From contig NZ_RKLN01000005.1 in assembly GCF_004011835.1 (NCBI RefSeq), positions 371,064 to 435,063 of the forward strand: a stretch of 64,000 nucleotides of DNA, in the 5' to 3' direction. This document shows, piece after piece, positions 26,560 through 34,943 of this stretch. The stretch is from Rhodococcus spongiicola. Its GTDB lineage: Bacteria > Actinomycetota > Actinomycetes > Mycobacteriales > Mycobacteriaceae. Every line of letters begins with the position of its first letter. Positions within the stretch are counted from its first letter, which is position 1. The position numbers and the translations under genes were made by a program. The notes below the pieces were generated by a model, which made no database searches, was not told the origin of the DNA, and saw only the letters and a list, made by a program, of their open reading frames with translations.

Positions 26560-27798
26560 TCAGTCGCGGGTCGCTGCCAGCCCACCACTCGTCGATTCGT
26601 CGGGTTCGTCGGGTGTCGCGGGGTACATCGGCGTGGAGGGGTCGACGCTGACCAGGGACTCATAGGCTTCCTCCTGGTCCTCAGCGCACAACGACCGGAC
26701 AGCGGTCTTGAGGAACGCGACGATCGGCACTGCCAGCAGGGCGCCCACTATGCCGACCAGTACGAGTCCCGTCGTGATCGCGAGGACCACGGCGAGCGGG
26801 TGCAGCCGGACCGCGCGGCCGAGCAGTAGTGGCTGCAGAACGTGGCCCTCCAGTTGCATGACGACGATGATGATGCCGAGCACGATCACAGCGGTCAGTA
26901 GCCCCTTCGTCACCAGGGCGACGAGGACTGCGAGGAATCCCGTGACGAACGCACCGATGATCGGAACGAACGCACCGATGAAGACGAGTGACGCCAGCGG
27001 CAGCGCGAGCGGCACGCCGAGGATCGCGAGCCCGGTGCCGATGCCGATCGCGTCGACCGCGGCCACCCCAACCGTCGCGCGGGTGTATCCGACGAGTGAG
27101 TAGAAACCCTGTCGTCCGGCCAACCGGACCCTGCTACGTGTGTTCTTCGGGATGACCCTGGTGACGAACTCCCAGATCTGGTCGCCGCCGTACAGAAAGA
27201 ACACCAGGGTGAACAGCGTGAGGAAAGCTCCCGCAAAGATCTCTCCGAGGACCGTTGCGGTCGTCAATGCCCCGCTGGTGAGCGCTTCCTGATTGGACTG
27301 AATGGCCCTGACGACACTGTCTCCCGCGCTGTGGATCTGATCCTGGCTGAAGTGCAGGGGCCCTTCGGTGAGCCACTGCTGCACCTTCGTGATGCTGGCG
27401 GTGAACTGATCGCTCAACGCAGGCAGGCCCTCGACGAACTGCTCTACGACGAACGACAGGATCGCGCCGACGACGCCAACCATCGCGACGATGGCGATGA
27501 TGACCGCCGCAGCCCGTGGTACACCGCGACGGTTCATCCAATCCACGCTGGGCACCAGGAATGCTGCCAGCAGCAACGCGAGCGCGACGGGTATCACGAC
27601 TGCCTCGAGCTTCGAGATGGCGTACCCGAGCGCGAGGAGGCCGACGAAAAGAACCAGCAGACGCCAGGTCCAAGCGGCGCCGACACGGACGAGCGGGTGT
27701 ACGGACTCCGCCGCCGGCCGACTCCGCCCGGTTTCGGGCGCGACCGCCGACCGTGATTTCGCCAGCGTGGGGCTCTCGCCAGGTTCCTTGTCGCTCAC
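26560..27798 (-). CDS. AI-2E family transporter (Rv0205-like)
   Basis: A 412-residue membrane protein of the AI-2E/PerM exporter family with about eight hydrophobic segments, starting with WRLLVLFVGLLALGYAISKL and including the family signature AFVPIIGAFVTGFLAVLVAL near residue 290. The soluble helical insert (ALSDQFTASITKVQQWLTEG) is characteristic. Family members export small molecules or ions; the cargo is unknown and the AI-2 name should not be taken as proof of quorum sensing. The start is GTG at 27798. It corresponds to Rv0205 beside mmpL3 and is followed by the DUF1707 gene. Confidence 0.9.
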   Translation of the reverse strand: MSDKEPGESPTLAKSRSAVAPETGRSRPAAESVHPLVRVGAAWTWRLLVLFVGLLALGYAISKLEAVVIPVALALLLAAFLVPSVDWMNRRGVPRAAAVIIAIVAMVGVVGAILSFVVEQFVEGLPALSDQFTASITKVQQWLTEGPLHFSQDQIHSAGDSVVRAIQSNQEALTSGALTTATVLGEIFAGAFLTLFTLVFFLYGGDQIWEFVTRVIPKNTRSRVRLAGRQGFYSLVGYTRATVGVAAVDAIGIGTGLAILGVPLALPLASLVFIGAFVPIIGAFVTGFLAVLVALVTKGLLTAVIVLGIIIVVMQLEGHVLQPLLLGRAVRLHPLAVVLAITTGLVLVGIVGALLAVPIVAFLKTAVRSLCAEDQEEAYESLVSVDPSTPMYPATPDEPDESTSGGLAATRD

Positions 27799-27906
27799 TG
27801 CGCGGGCCTATCGAGCGGGATTTTCCCAAGCGGATCGCGGACCGGCCGGCGCGGTAACCGCGTGCGCTGCCGAGCTGCGAAGCTTCTCCAGCTAAATTAT
27901 GGGATC

Positions 27907-29421
27907 GTGTTGGCATCGTATCGAGCAGTGACGCTAACGATTCGTAGTCGTTGGCCTCTCTACATGCTTTCGATGCTCGGTGCGAACCTGATCGGCGCGC
28001 TGCTGGTCTTCGCGTTTATTCGCTACGGCCTACCGATCCGAGAGACCGCTGGGCTCATCGCCCAGGAAGGTCGCAACGCTGCGATCTTCGGGGCTTATCT
28101 GCTGTTCGCGGGTGTCGTGAGCCTGACGGCCGCAGCGACGATGTTGCATGTGGTGATCCGTTGGCAAGTGCGCGGCGGCCCTCCCACTCGCGCCGAGCAG
28201 ATGGCGGCGCTGCACGCGCCGCTGCGTCAGGCCATCGTGCATCTGGGGCTGTGGATTCTCGGCGGCGTGCTGTTCGTCGCCCTCACGGTTGGCGAGATGC
28301 CGGAACTGGCGGTGGCGGTGGTCGTCACCGTGTGTATGGCGGCGACGACGACATTCGGTTTCACCTACATGCTCGGTGAGCGGATCCTGCGGCCGGTCGC
28401 CGCGCAGGCGCTGAGCGAGGGCCAGTTCGACCGGACGATGGCGCCCGGCGTCGGCACCCGCATGGCGATGACGTGGGGACTGGGCACACTGATGCCGGTC
28501 ATCGGGATCATCCTGCTGTGCGTCGTACAGCTGAGCACGAACCTCGAGTTCTCGCCGGGTGCTCTCGCGTGGTCGATCCTGTTGCTGTCGATCATGACGA
28601 TCGGACAGGCGTTCGCGCTGTCGATGCTGACCGCGAGTCAGATCTCCGACCCGGTCCGACAGCTGCGCCGGGCGATCGAGCGCGTGCAGCGGGGCGACAC
28701 GGACGTCCGGGTCGCGGTGTTCGACGGCTCGGAGATCGGCCGCCTGCAGGTCGGCTTCAACCGGATGATGCGCGAGTCCGACGAGCGGAAGCTGCTGCGT
28801 GAGCTGTTCGGTCAGCACGTCGGTGAGGACGTCGCTCGACGGGCGCTCCAGTTCGGTACCGAGCTGGGCGGCGAGACGCGCTTCGTCGCGGTCCTGTTCG
28901 TCGACATGGTCGGCTCCACCGGCGCGGCGGCCGAACGCCCGCCGGGTGAGGTCGTCGAACTGCTCAACGAGTTCTTTCGGGTGGTTGTCGACGTCGTCGA
29001 CAGGCATCACGGTTTCGTCAACAAGTTCATGGGTGACGCCGCGCTCGCGATCTTCGGCGCACCGCTGGACCGCCCGGACGCACCGACGGCCGCACTGGCT
29101 GCTGCTCGGGAACTGCGTTTCGCCCTCGACGAGATCACGGGCCTGGACGTCGGCATCGGCGTCTCGGCCGGTCTCGCGGTCGCGGGCAACATCGGCGCCT
29201 CCGAGCGATTCGAATACACCGTGATCGGGGATCCGGTGAACGAAGCTTCGCGGCTGACCGAACTCGCGAAGTTGCGGCCGAGCCGCGTCCTCGCGTCGAC
29301 CAGCGCGCTGTACTTCGCCGACGACGACGAACAAGCCCGCTGGGAGCTGGGCGACCACGTGCAGTTGCGCGGCCGTCGCCGCAACACGCACCTGGCGTGG
29401 CCGGTGGAGTATCCCGAGTGA
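27907..29421 (+). CDS. Class III adenylate cyclase, membrane-anchored with HAMP domain
   Basis: A protein of about 504 residues converting ATP to cyclic AMP. The N-terminal half has six hydrophobic segments, then a HAMP linker (SQISDPVRQLRRAIERVQRG). The catalytic domain has the metal aspartates in VAVLFVDMVGSTGAA and GFVNKFMGDAALAIFGA, and the transition-state Asn/Arg segment EYTVIGDPVNEASRLTELAK. The architecture matches the six-helix-HAMP-cyclase family (Rv1318c-Rv1320c, Rv3645). The start is uncertain: GTG at 27907 is chosen, and a TAAATT box at 27893 suggests a leaderless transcript. It is followed after one base by the flippase-like gene. Confidence 0.85.
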   Translation: MLASYRAVTLTIRSRWPLYMLSMLGANLIGALLVFAFIRYGLPIRETAGLIAQEGRNAAIFGAYLLFAGVVSLTAAATMLHVVIRWQVRGGPPTRAEQMAALHAPLRQAIVHLGLWILGGVLFVALTVGEMPELAVAVVVTVCMAATTTFGFTYMLGERILRPVAAQALSEGQFDRTMAPGVGTRMAMTWGLGTLMPVIGIILLCVVQLSTNLEFSPGALAWSILLLSIMTIGQAFALSMLTASQISDPVRQLRRAIERVQRGDTDVRVAVFDGSEIGRLQVGFNRMMRESDERKLLRELFGQHVGEDVARRALQFGTELGGETRFVAVLFVDMVGSTGAAAERPPGEVVELLNEFFRVVVDVVDRHHGFVNKFMGDAALAIFGAPLDRPDAPTAALAAARELRFALDEITGLDVGIGVSAGLAVAGNIGASERFEYTVIGDPVNEASRLTELAKLRPSRVLASTSALYFADDDEQARWELGDHVQLRGRRRNTHLAWPVEYPE

Positions 29422-29422
29422 C

Positions 29423-30670
29423 ATGAGTGATCTTGGTTACCCTGGGCCGGTGGCACTGCCGGAGCCCGAGCCTCGAGGCGAACCGGATCGACCTCGCGGT
29501 CGGTTCTGGTGGCTCAAGTGGGTCGCCTTGGCCCTGCTCGCGGCCCTGCTGATCGGCGAGGGCATCTATCTGTGGCCACGTCTGAACGAGTCGTGGCAGG
29601 CCCTGTCGGAGATCCACTGGGGCTGGCTGGCGCTGTGCGTCGCGGCGCAGGCGGTCTCCCTGAGTGGCTACGGCCGGGTCCAGAAGCAGCTCTTGCATGC
29701 CGGCGGAGTGGCGGTGACTCAGCGCCGATCCGTCTCGGTGATCTGCGGGTCGACCGCGATGGCGTTGACGCTGCCGGCAGGGCAGGTGTTCTCGACGGCT
29801 TTCACGTATCGGGAGACCCGTCGCTGGGGCGCCTCTCCCGTGGTGGCGTCGTGGCAACTCGCGATCTCGGGTGTCATTGCGATTGCGGGACTCGCGGCGA
29901 TCGGTGTGGCCGGGGCGCTGCTGGTGGGCGGATCGGTGAGCCCGTTCACGCTCCTGTTCTCCGTGGCCGGGCTGGTCGGGCTGATGTATGCGGGCCGCTA
30001 CGTCTCGGCGCATCCCGACGCGATCGAGCGAGTCGCGTGCTGGGCGCTGACCTGGGCGAACCGGATCCGACGCAAGCCCGAGGATGCGGGCATGGACGCG
30101 GTCCGGGGCATTGTCGCGCAGCTCGACTCGGTTCAGCTGGGCAGACGCGATGCGGCCCTGACGCTGGGCTGGTCGACGGTACACCGGATGTCGGACGTCG
30201 TCTGTCTGGGCGCGGCGTGTTTCGCCATCGGTGCCGATCCGCTACTCGCGGGACTGCTCGTCGCGTTCGCCGCCGGCAAGGCGGTGGCGACTATCCCGGG
30301 TGCCCCGGGTGGGCTGCTGTACGTCGATGCCACTCTGATCGCGGCGCTGACGACGGCCGCGAGCATCAGCGCGTCGCGGGCGGTGGCGGCCGCATTCGTC
30401 TACCGCGGTGTGAGTTTCATTCTGGTCGCGATCGTCGGCTGGATCATCGTCGCGTTCCTGTTCCGGGGACGCATGCGCGGGGGTCTGGAGTACGACGCGG
30501 ACTTCGAAAGTACGGCGCTCGATGACAGGGCGCTCGGTGACACGGCGACTGCGGCCCAGGACGAGCGCAGCGTCGTCTCTGATCCCCCGAGTGTCGATCC
30601 CTTGATAGTCGGCCCTGCGGCAAAAGCGCCCGAGACCGACGACCGACCGCCGCCTGCGCGCCCGGCATGA
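29423..30670 (+). CDS. Lysylphosphatidylglycerol synthetase transmembrane-domain (UPF0104) protein, Rv0204c-like
   Basis: A 415-residue integral membrane protein with about eight hydrophobic segments and the UPF0104/MprF flippase-domain pattern (TAMALTLPAGQVFSTAFTYR, PGAPGGLLYVDATLIAALT). No C-terminal aminoacyl-transferase domain is present, so it is not a complete MprF; such proteins are thought to move lipids or lipid-linked sugars. The ATG lies one base after the cyclase stop (TGACATG), so the two are cotranscribed. Cyclic AMP control of a lipid transporter is not implied by this alone. The C-terminal 70 residues are acidic and low complexity. Confidence 0.82.
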   Translation: MSDLGYPGPVALPEPEPRGEPDRPRGRFWWLKWVALALLAALLIGEGIYLWPRLNESWQALSEIHWGWLALCVAAQAVSLSGYGRVQKQLLHAGGVAVTQRRSVSVICGSTAMALTLPAGQVFSTAFTYRETRRWGASPVVASWQLAISGVIAIAGLAAIGVAGALLVGGSVSPFTLLFSVAGLVGLMYAGRYVSAHPDAIERVACWALTWANRIRRKPEDAGMDAVRGIVAQLDSVQLGRRDAALTLGWSTVHRMSDVVCLGAACFAIGADPLLAGLLVAFAAGKAVATIPGAPGGLLYVDATLIAALTTAASISASRAVAAAFVYRGVSFILVAIVGWIIVAFLFRGRMRGGLEYDADFESTALDDRALGDTATAAQDERSVVSDPPSVDPLIVGPAAKAPETDDRPPPARPA

Positions 30671-30679
30671 GCGTTGCTA

Positions 30680-30695
30680 TGTGACCGGCGTCACT
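30680..30695. promoter_or_regulatory. CRP/GlxR-like site TGTGA-N6-TCACT
   Basis: TGTGACCGGCGTCACT matches 9 of 10 consensus positions of the actinobacterial cyclic-AMP receptor site (TGTGA-N6-TCACA). It lies 98 bases upstream of the yceI start and just after the cyclase/UPF0104 pair. Confidence 0.5.
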
Positions 30696-30777
30696 TCTGC
30701 TTGCGGAATGGTGGCGCCGCTGCGACCGTTGCTACGGTAGTCCTTGAAGGTTCAACTACTTTCCCCTAGGAGTTCAT

Positions 30778-31332
30778 ATGACCACCGCGCTCGCACTTCC
30801 CGGCCTGTCCTCCGGCACCTGGGCCATCGACCCCACTCACTCGACCGTCGGCTTCGTGGTCCGGCATCTCGTGGTGAGCAAGGTCCGCGGCACCTTCAAC
30901 GACTTCTCGGGCGCGATCACGATCGCCGAGGACGGCACCCCCTCCGTGCGGGCCGAGATCCAGGTGGCGTCCATCGACACCAATCACGAGCAGCGCGACG
31001 GCCACATCAAGTCAGCCGACTACTTCGACGTCGAGCAGTTCCCGACGGCCACGTTCGTCTCCACCGGAGTACGTGGCGACGGCCCGAACTACTTCGTCGT
31101 CGAGGGCGACTTCACGCTGCACGGCGTGACCAAGCCGGTCGAACTCGACCTCGAGTTCCTCGGCGTCAACCCGGGCATGGGCCACGGCCCGGTCGCCGGC
31201 TTCGAGGCCAGCACCACCATCAACCGCAAGGACTTCGGCATCACCGTCGACATGCCGCTCGAGGGCGGCGGAGCCGTCGTGGGCGACAAGATCACCATCA
31301 ACCTCGAGATCGAGGCCGGCCTCCAGGGCTGA
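30778..31332 (+). CDS. YceI-family lipid-binding protein
   Basis: A 184-residue protein of the YceI family, a lipocalin-like beta-barrel that binds long polyprenyl chains. Signatures are TWAIDPTHSTVGFVVRHLVV, KSADYFDVEQFPTATFVST and LTLHGVTKPVELDLEFLG-type strands, here FTLHGVTKPVELDLEFLGVN. There is no signal peptide, so it is cytoplasmic, as in most mycolata. The ATG follows AGGAG at 30768-30772. It is monocistronic, with a candidate CRP/GlxR-like site upstream and a U-tailed terminator downstream. The exact ligand is unknown. Confidence 0.93.
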   Translation: MTTALALPGLSSGTWAIDPTHSTVGFVVRHLVVSKVRGTFNDFSGAITIAEDGTPSVRAEIQVASIDTNHEQRDGHIKSADYFDVEQFPTATFVSTGVRGDGPNYFVVEGDFTLHGVTKPVELDLEFLGVNPGMGHGPVAGFEASTTINRKDFGITVDMPLEGGGAVVGDKITINLEIEAGLQG

Positions 31333-31350
31333 CCCTCTCTCCCCTTGACC

Positions 31351-31397
31351 ACGCACCCGCTGCGACCGTCCCCTTCGGTCGTAGCGGGTGCGTTTTT
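31351..31397 (+). terminator. Intrinsic terminator after yceI
   Basis: An 18-bp stem (31351-31368 with 31376-31393, one G-U pair) with a seven-base loop is followed directly by a T5 tract. This is the clearest classical terminator in the window. Confidence 0.92.
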
Positions 31398-31540
31398 CAT
31401 TGACCGCCTACCCGCAGGGACGTTCGCCAAACGTACGTAAGCTGCGCTTACGAACAAAACGCCGCGGCCATCGCGTGCGCCGCTATATGCTCCCCGGAAA
31501 TCTGATCATCTTCTCCTGTTCACCTTCTCGAAGGGGCTGC

Positions 31541-32677
31541 ATGTTGAACATCCCTCGGCTGGCGCGCGTGTCCGCTGCGCTGGCCCCGGCCGTGGCAACC
31601 GTCCTGGTTTCGCTGCCCGCGTCCGCGAACGCCGGCGGGTTGCCCACGAACGCCGGCGGGTTGCCCACGAACACCGGCGTGTTACCCACGAACACGGAGC
31701 AACTCGGGTTCGACGACACGACCACCGTCGGTGTTCACAACGCCTACGAGAAGGCCACGTTCCCCTACCTCACCGATGCGCTGGACGCCGGCGCGGCACT
31801 GATCGAAATCGATGTGTGGACCAACGGTTTGGGGCCTGGGTGGCGGGTCTCGCATACCAATCCCGTTGGCAACGACAACAACTGCGTGGGCGCGCAGTCG
31901 CCGGGGCAGTTGGGGACCGGCCCCCGTGATCAAGGGCTCGATGGCTGCCTTGCGGACCTGCGGGCCTGGCACGAGGCGAATCCCGACCACGCTCCGGTGA
32001 CGGTCAAGGTGGAGATGAAGGACGGGTTCAACGCCCCATCGATCGACGGGTCCAGCGGATCGTCGAACTTCGGGCGCGGACCCGCCGAACTCGACGCACT
32101 CATCGGTGCACAACTCGGTGACGCCCTGTTCCGGCCGGCCGACTTGGTCGGCGACGCGGAGTCGACCCTGGACGAGGCGGCGGGCACCAACGGCTGGCCG
32201 ACCCGAGACGCGATGCGGGGCAAGTTCGTTTTCTACCTGATCAACGGAACGGTCGAGTTGTACAACCCCGTTGACACCGTCAAGACCGACGTCGAATACG
32301 CCCGGCACATCCGGGACCTGGCGGCGGCAGGTGCACTCGATCAGGCGGCCGCCTTCCCGGCAGTCCTCGGTGGTGCGAGGGAGGCCGATCCACGGGCAAC
32401 AAGGTACGAGGAGTCGATTCGGCCCTGGTTCGTGATCTTCGACGACGCCGCGTCCGCGTACCTGTCCGAGGGCGTCGACACCGAGTGGTATCGGGACAAC
32501 GGGTACCTACTGGTGATGACCGCCGCGGACAGCGTGCCGCCCGTTATAGACAACAGGACGCCTACCGAGGCGGAGGCGCTGGAACGGGTGGCCGAGTTGG
32601 CCGCTCACTCGGCCAGCATCGTCACCTCCGACTGGACGGCACCGGCGATTCTGTCCGACGTTCTTCCCCGGGGGTGA
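31541..32677 (+). CDS. Secreted calcium-dependent PI-PLC-like phosphodiesterase
   Basis: A 378-residue secreted protein of the phosphatidylinositol phospholipase C superfamily (Ca2+-dependent PLC-C1 type). A signal peptide with the cleavage motif ASANA spans about residues 1-30. The catalytic histidines are in GVHNAYEKATF and WRVSHTNPVG, with metal-ligand acidic residues in AALIEIDVWTNG and VTVKVEMKDG. The mature N-terminus carries three copies of a seven-residue repeat (NAGGLPT-like). It probably cleaves phosphoinositides or another glycerophosphodiester outside the membrane; mycolata make phosphatidylinositol mannosides. The ATG at 31541 follows AAGGGG; the longer reading frame upstream crosses the preceding terminator. 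Confidence 0.8.
   Translation: MLNIPRLARVSAALAPAVATVLVSLPASANAGGLPTNAGGLPTNTGVLPTNTEQLGFDDTTTVGVHNAYEKATFPYLTDALDAGAALIEIDVWTNGLGPGWRVSHTNPVGNDNNCVGAQSPGQLGTGPRDQGLDGCLADLRAWHEANPDHAPVTVKVEMKDGFNAPSIDGSSGSSNFGRGPAELDALIGAQLGDALFRPADLVGDAESTLDEAAGTNGWPTRDAMRGKFVFYLINGTVELYNPVDTVKTDVEYARHIRDLAAAGALDQAAAFPAVLGGAREADPRATRYEESIRPWFVIFDDAASAYLSEGVDTEWYRDNGYLLVMTAADSVPPVIDNRTPTEAEALERVAELAAHSASIVTSDWTAPAILSDVLPRG
31628..31690. repeat. Three 21-bp tandem repeats in the PI-PLC-like gene
   Basis: Copies at 31628-31648 and 31649-31669 are identical and the third (31670-31690) differs at three bases. Each encodes N-A/T-G-G/V-x-P-T just after the signal peptide. Confidence 0.92.
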
Positions 32678-32731
32678 ACGGCGGGCACGGTCCATCAGGG
32701 ACGGCGTCACCGTGGGCATAGGCTGAGCGGC

Positions 32732-33109
32732 GTGAAGAGGTACGTTTCGGCCGCGATGATCGATGTTCTCCTGGTGCTCGTGTTCGCGGCCTCGGGCCGT
32801 AGGAGCCACGAGGAGGCCCTCACCTTAGCTGGGCTCGCGACGACAGCATGGCCGTTCCTCACCGGACTGGCCGCCGGATGGCTCGTGACCTGGCAGCTCT
32901 ACCGCGACAAGTTCGATCCGCTGTCGGTCTTCCCGACGGGAGTCGTCGCGTGGGCGTCGACCCTGGTCGTGGGCATGTTGCTGCGAGTGATCAGCGGTCA
33001 GGGCACCGCGTTCTCGTTCATTCTCGTCGCGGCGTCCTTCCTTGCGCTGTTCCTGATCGGATGGCGAGCGCTCAATCGGACAGTGCGGGCGCGGCGGCCC
33101 CTCGCGTGA
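32732..33109 (+). CDS. DUF3054 membrane protein
   Basis: A 125-residue protein with four hydrophobic segments (AAMIDVLLVLVFAASGRRSH; TTAWPFLTGLAAGWLVTW; PTGVVAWASTLVVGMLLRVI; AFSFILVAASFLALFLIGWR). The pattern, including ASGRRSHEE and the late RVISGQGTAFSFILVA, fits DUF3054, an actinobacterial membrane family of unknown function. The start is GTG at 32732. It is alone on this strand and convergent with the penicillin-binding lipoprotein pair. Confidence 0.85.
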   Translation: MKRYVSAAMIDVLLVLVFAASGRRSHEEALTLAGLATTAWPFLTGLAAGWLVTWQLYRDKFDPLSVFPTGVVAWASTLVVGMLLRVISGQGTAFSFILVAASFLALFLIGWRALNRTVRARRPLA

Positions 33110-33134
33110 TGGAGGCGGACTCACTCCTGCAGAC

Positions 33135-34817
33135 TCACCCCTGCGCCGACTTGGCCAGTTCCCTCATGAGCAGGTCGGTCATCTTCACCGCCCGGTCGCT
33201 TCCGTCGGCGTCGGCGACGAAGACCGCGAAGGCGAGATCCCCGCGGGAACCGAAGAACCAGCGGTCGGTCTCGTTGCCCGACGCGACCCCGATCAGGTCG
33301 CGGTAGCCCGCGAGGTATGAGGCCGGACCCTTCTGCACGTTGTCGCGCATAGTGTTCCGCAGCTGATCGGTCACCGCCGCCGGCAGCGCGTCCTCGACGT
33401 TCTCCGCGGTGGCCTGCTGCCCTTCGACGAACATCGGCATCGGGACACTGCCGCGCGCTACCGAAGCGGCCACCATCGCGAGGCCGAACGCACTGACCTG
33501 CGTCTCAGTGCCGTCCTGAGACCTCATCACCCGGTCCACACCCGACTGCGCCTCAGTCAGCACCCCGGTCGCGGGATCGAGCCCCGGCATCTCGTAGTGC
33601 AGTCCGATGCCCAGTTGTCGTCCAGCGCGTTCGAGGTCGGCGTCGCTCACGTCCGCTGGCGCGACCCCGGACTCCAGTGCCGCAGCCTGCCGCACCAGAT
33701 CGAGGGAACTGCCCGCGGGATACAGCCCGGTGAAGGCTATGGGACCCTGGTCGATCGCCTGATTATTCTGTGCCGCAAAGACAATTCCTCCAGTGGACGG
33801 ACGGATCGCGACGATGGCGGCTGGAGTGCCGACGCTCACCACCGCGTTCTCCGCGGCCAGTTGCATCTGGGAGTCGAGGGTGGCTTGGATGTCCGGCCCG
33901 GGCGGTCCCTGGTAGCCCACCTGCCGCTGCACCGAGCCGTCCGGTTCATGGATGTTGACGGCCCAGCCGGCGGTGGCGTCGCGGTTCATCTGCCACACCG
34001 TGCGTAGCGGATCGAGCAGCGGGGTGGAGATCCGACGGTCGTCGGTGATGAGTCTCGGCTGCTTGTCGACCACGACGCCGGGAATACGGGTGAGCTCCTG
34101 CTCCAGGTAGAAATAGTCCGGGTCCCGCAGCAGCACTGCCACAACCTTCTCCCCGGGCTTGGCCGCGAGTTCCTCTCGCATGTAATCGGCGGTCACGAGC
34201 GGGGCAACCGGCTCGATCGCCTTCGCCACGCGATCGGTCGTGGCTGCCGGGTCGGACATCGCTTCTGGGTCGAGCATGATCGCGTTGATCGTCTGCTCCG
34301 ACATCAGTGGGGTACCCGTGTCATCGAACACCTTCGGCGGCGCAGCGTCAGTCCGGTCGTACCGGACCGACGCCCCGTGACCCAGCCCGGGCGCCAGCAG
34401 CGTCGGATCCCAGGAGACGCGCCAGCCCACCGACAGCTTCCTGACCCCACCGTCGACGTAGTAGTCCCAGTCCTTGCCCTCACCGAAGTTCCAATCAACA
34501 TCGACGGTGAAGAATCCCGAATCATTGTTGAGCTCCATGAACTGCGCAACGGTCCAACGGGATTCCTGCGCGTCCAGGCCGTCGAACATCTGCTGGATGG
34601 ACTCCTTGGCCGCGTTCGGGTACGACGTGAGCGCGGCGGCAGCCTCCGGGTCCCGATCGTTGAGTGCCTGGACGAACCCGATCACCGCCGATTGCGCACT
34701 CGCATCAAGCTTTTGGTCCGAACAGGACGCGAGCGCAGCGCCCGATACAACAATGAGGCAGAGCGGAAGGGCAATCGCGCAGCCACGCCGAACACGGGGC
34801 GAGGCACTGAAACCCAT
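33135..34817 (-). CDS. Penicillin-binding-protein-like lipoprotein lacking catalytic motifs (pseudoenzyme)
   Basis: A 560-residue exported lipoprotein (lipobox LASC, Cys32) with an NTF2-like MecA_N domain (about 35-155), a dimerisation region and a transpeptidase-like domain. It aligns along its length with the next gene upstream (34944-36692). The catalytic motifs are gone. SxxK reads SSLD (S370, D373 instead of Lys). The segment that should hold SxN is shortened by about 48 residues. KTG is absent (IGVASGNETDRW where the paralogue has AGKTGTAEYGNG). The frame is open and the fold strands are kept, so it is a maintained non-catalytic protein rather than debris. The ATG at 34817 precedes the signal peptide. 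Role unknown; perhaps a regulator or decoy of the active paralogue. Confidence 0.85.
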   Translation of the reverse strand: MGFSASPRVRRGCAIALPLCLIVVSGAALASCSDQKLDASAQSAVIGFVQALNDRDPEAAAALTSYPNAAKESIQQMFDGLDAQESRWTVAQFMELNNDSGFFTVDVDWNFGEGKDWDYYVDGGVRKLSVGWRVSWDPTLLAPGLGHGASVRYDRTDAAPPKVFDDTGTPLMSEQTINAIMLDPEAMSDPAATTDRVAKAIEPVAPLVTADYMREELAAKPGEKVVAVLLRDPDYFYLEQELTRIPGVVVDKQPRLITDDRRISTPLLDPLRTVWQMNRDATAGWAVNIHEPDGSVQRQVGYQGPPGPDIQATLDSQMQLAAENAVVSVGTPAAIVAIRPSTGGIVFAAQNNQAIDQGPIAFTGLYPAGSSLDLVRQAAALESGVAPADVSDADLERAGRQLGIGLHYEMPGLDPATGVLTEAQSGVDRVMRSQDGTETQVSAFGLAMVAASVARGSVPMPMFVEGQQATAENVEDALPAAVTDQLRNTMRDNVQKGPASYLAGYRDLIGVASGNETDRWFFGSRGDLAFAVFVADADGSDRAVKMTDLLMRELAKSAQG

Positions 34818-34943
34818 GGCCACAATCCTCCCGTTCGCCACTTGCGTCACAAGCACGGACGGCCTACGAAGAAGTCACGATTGCGCACCCGACGCCGCTA
34901 CTTCTCCGTCGGCCTGCGGGCCCGACCCGGGAGTGGCGCGGAC

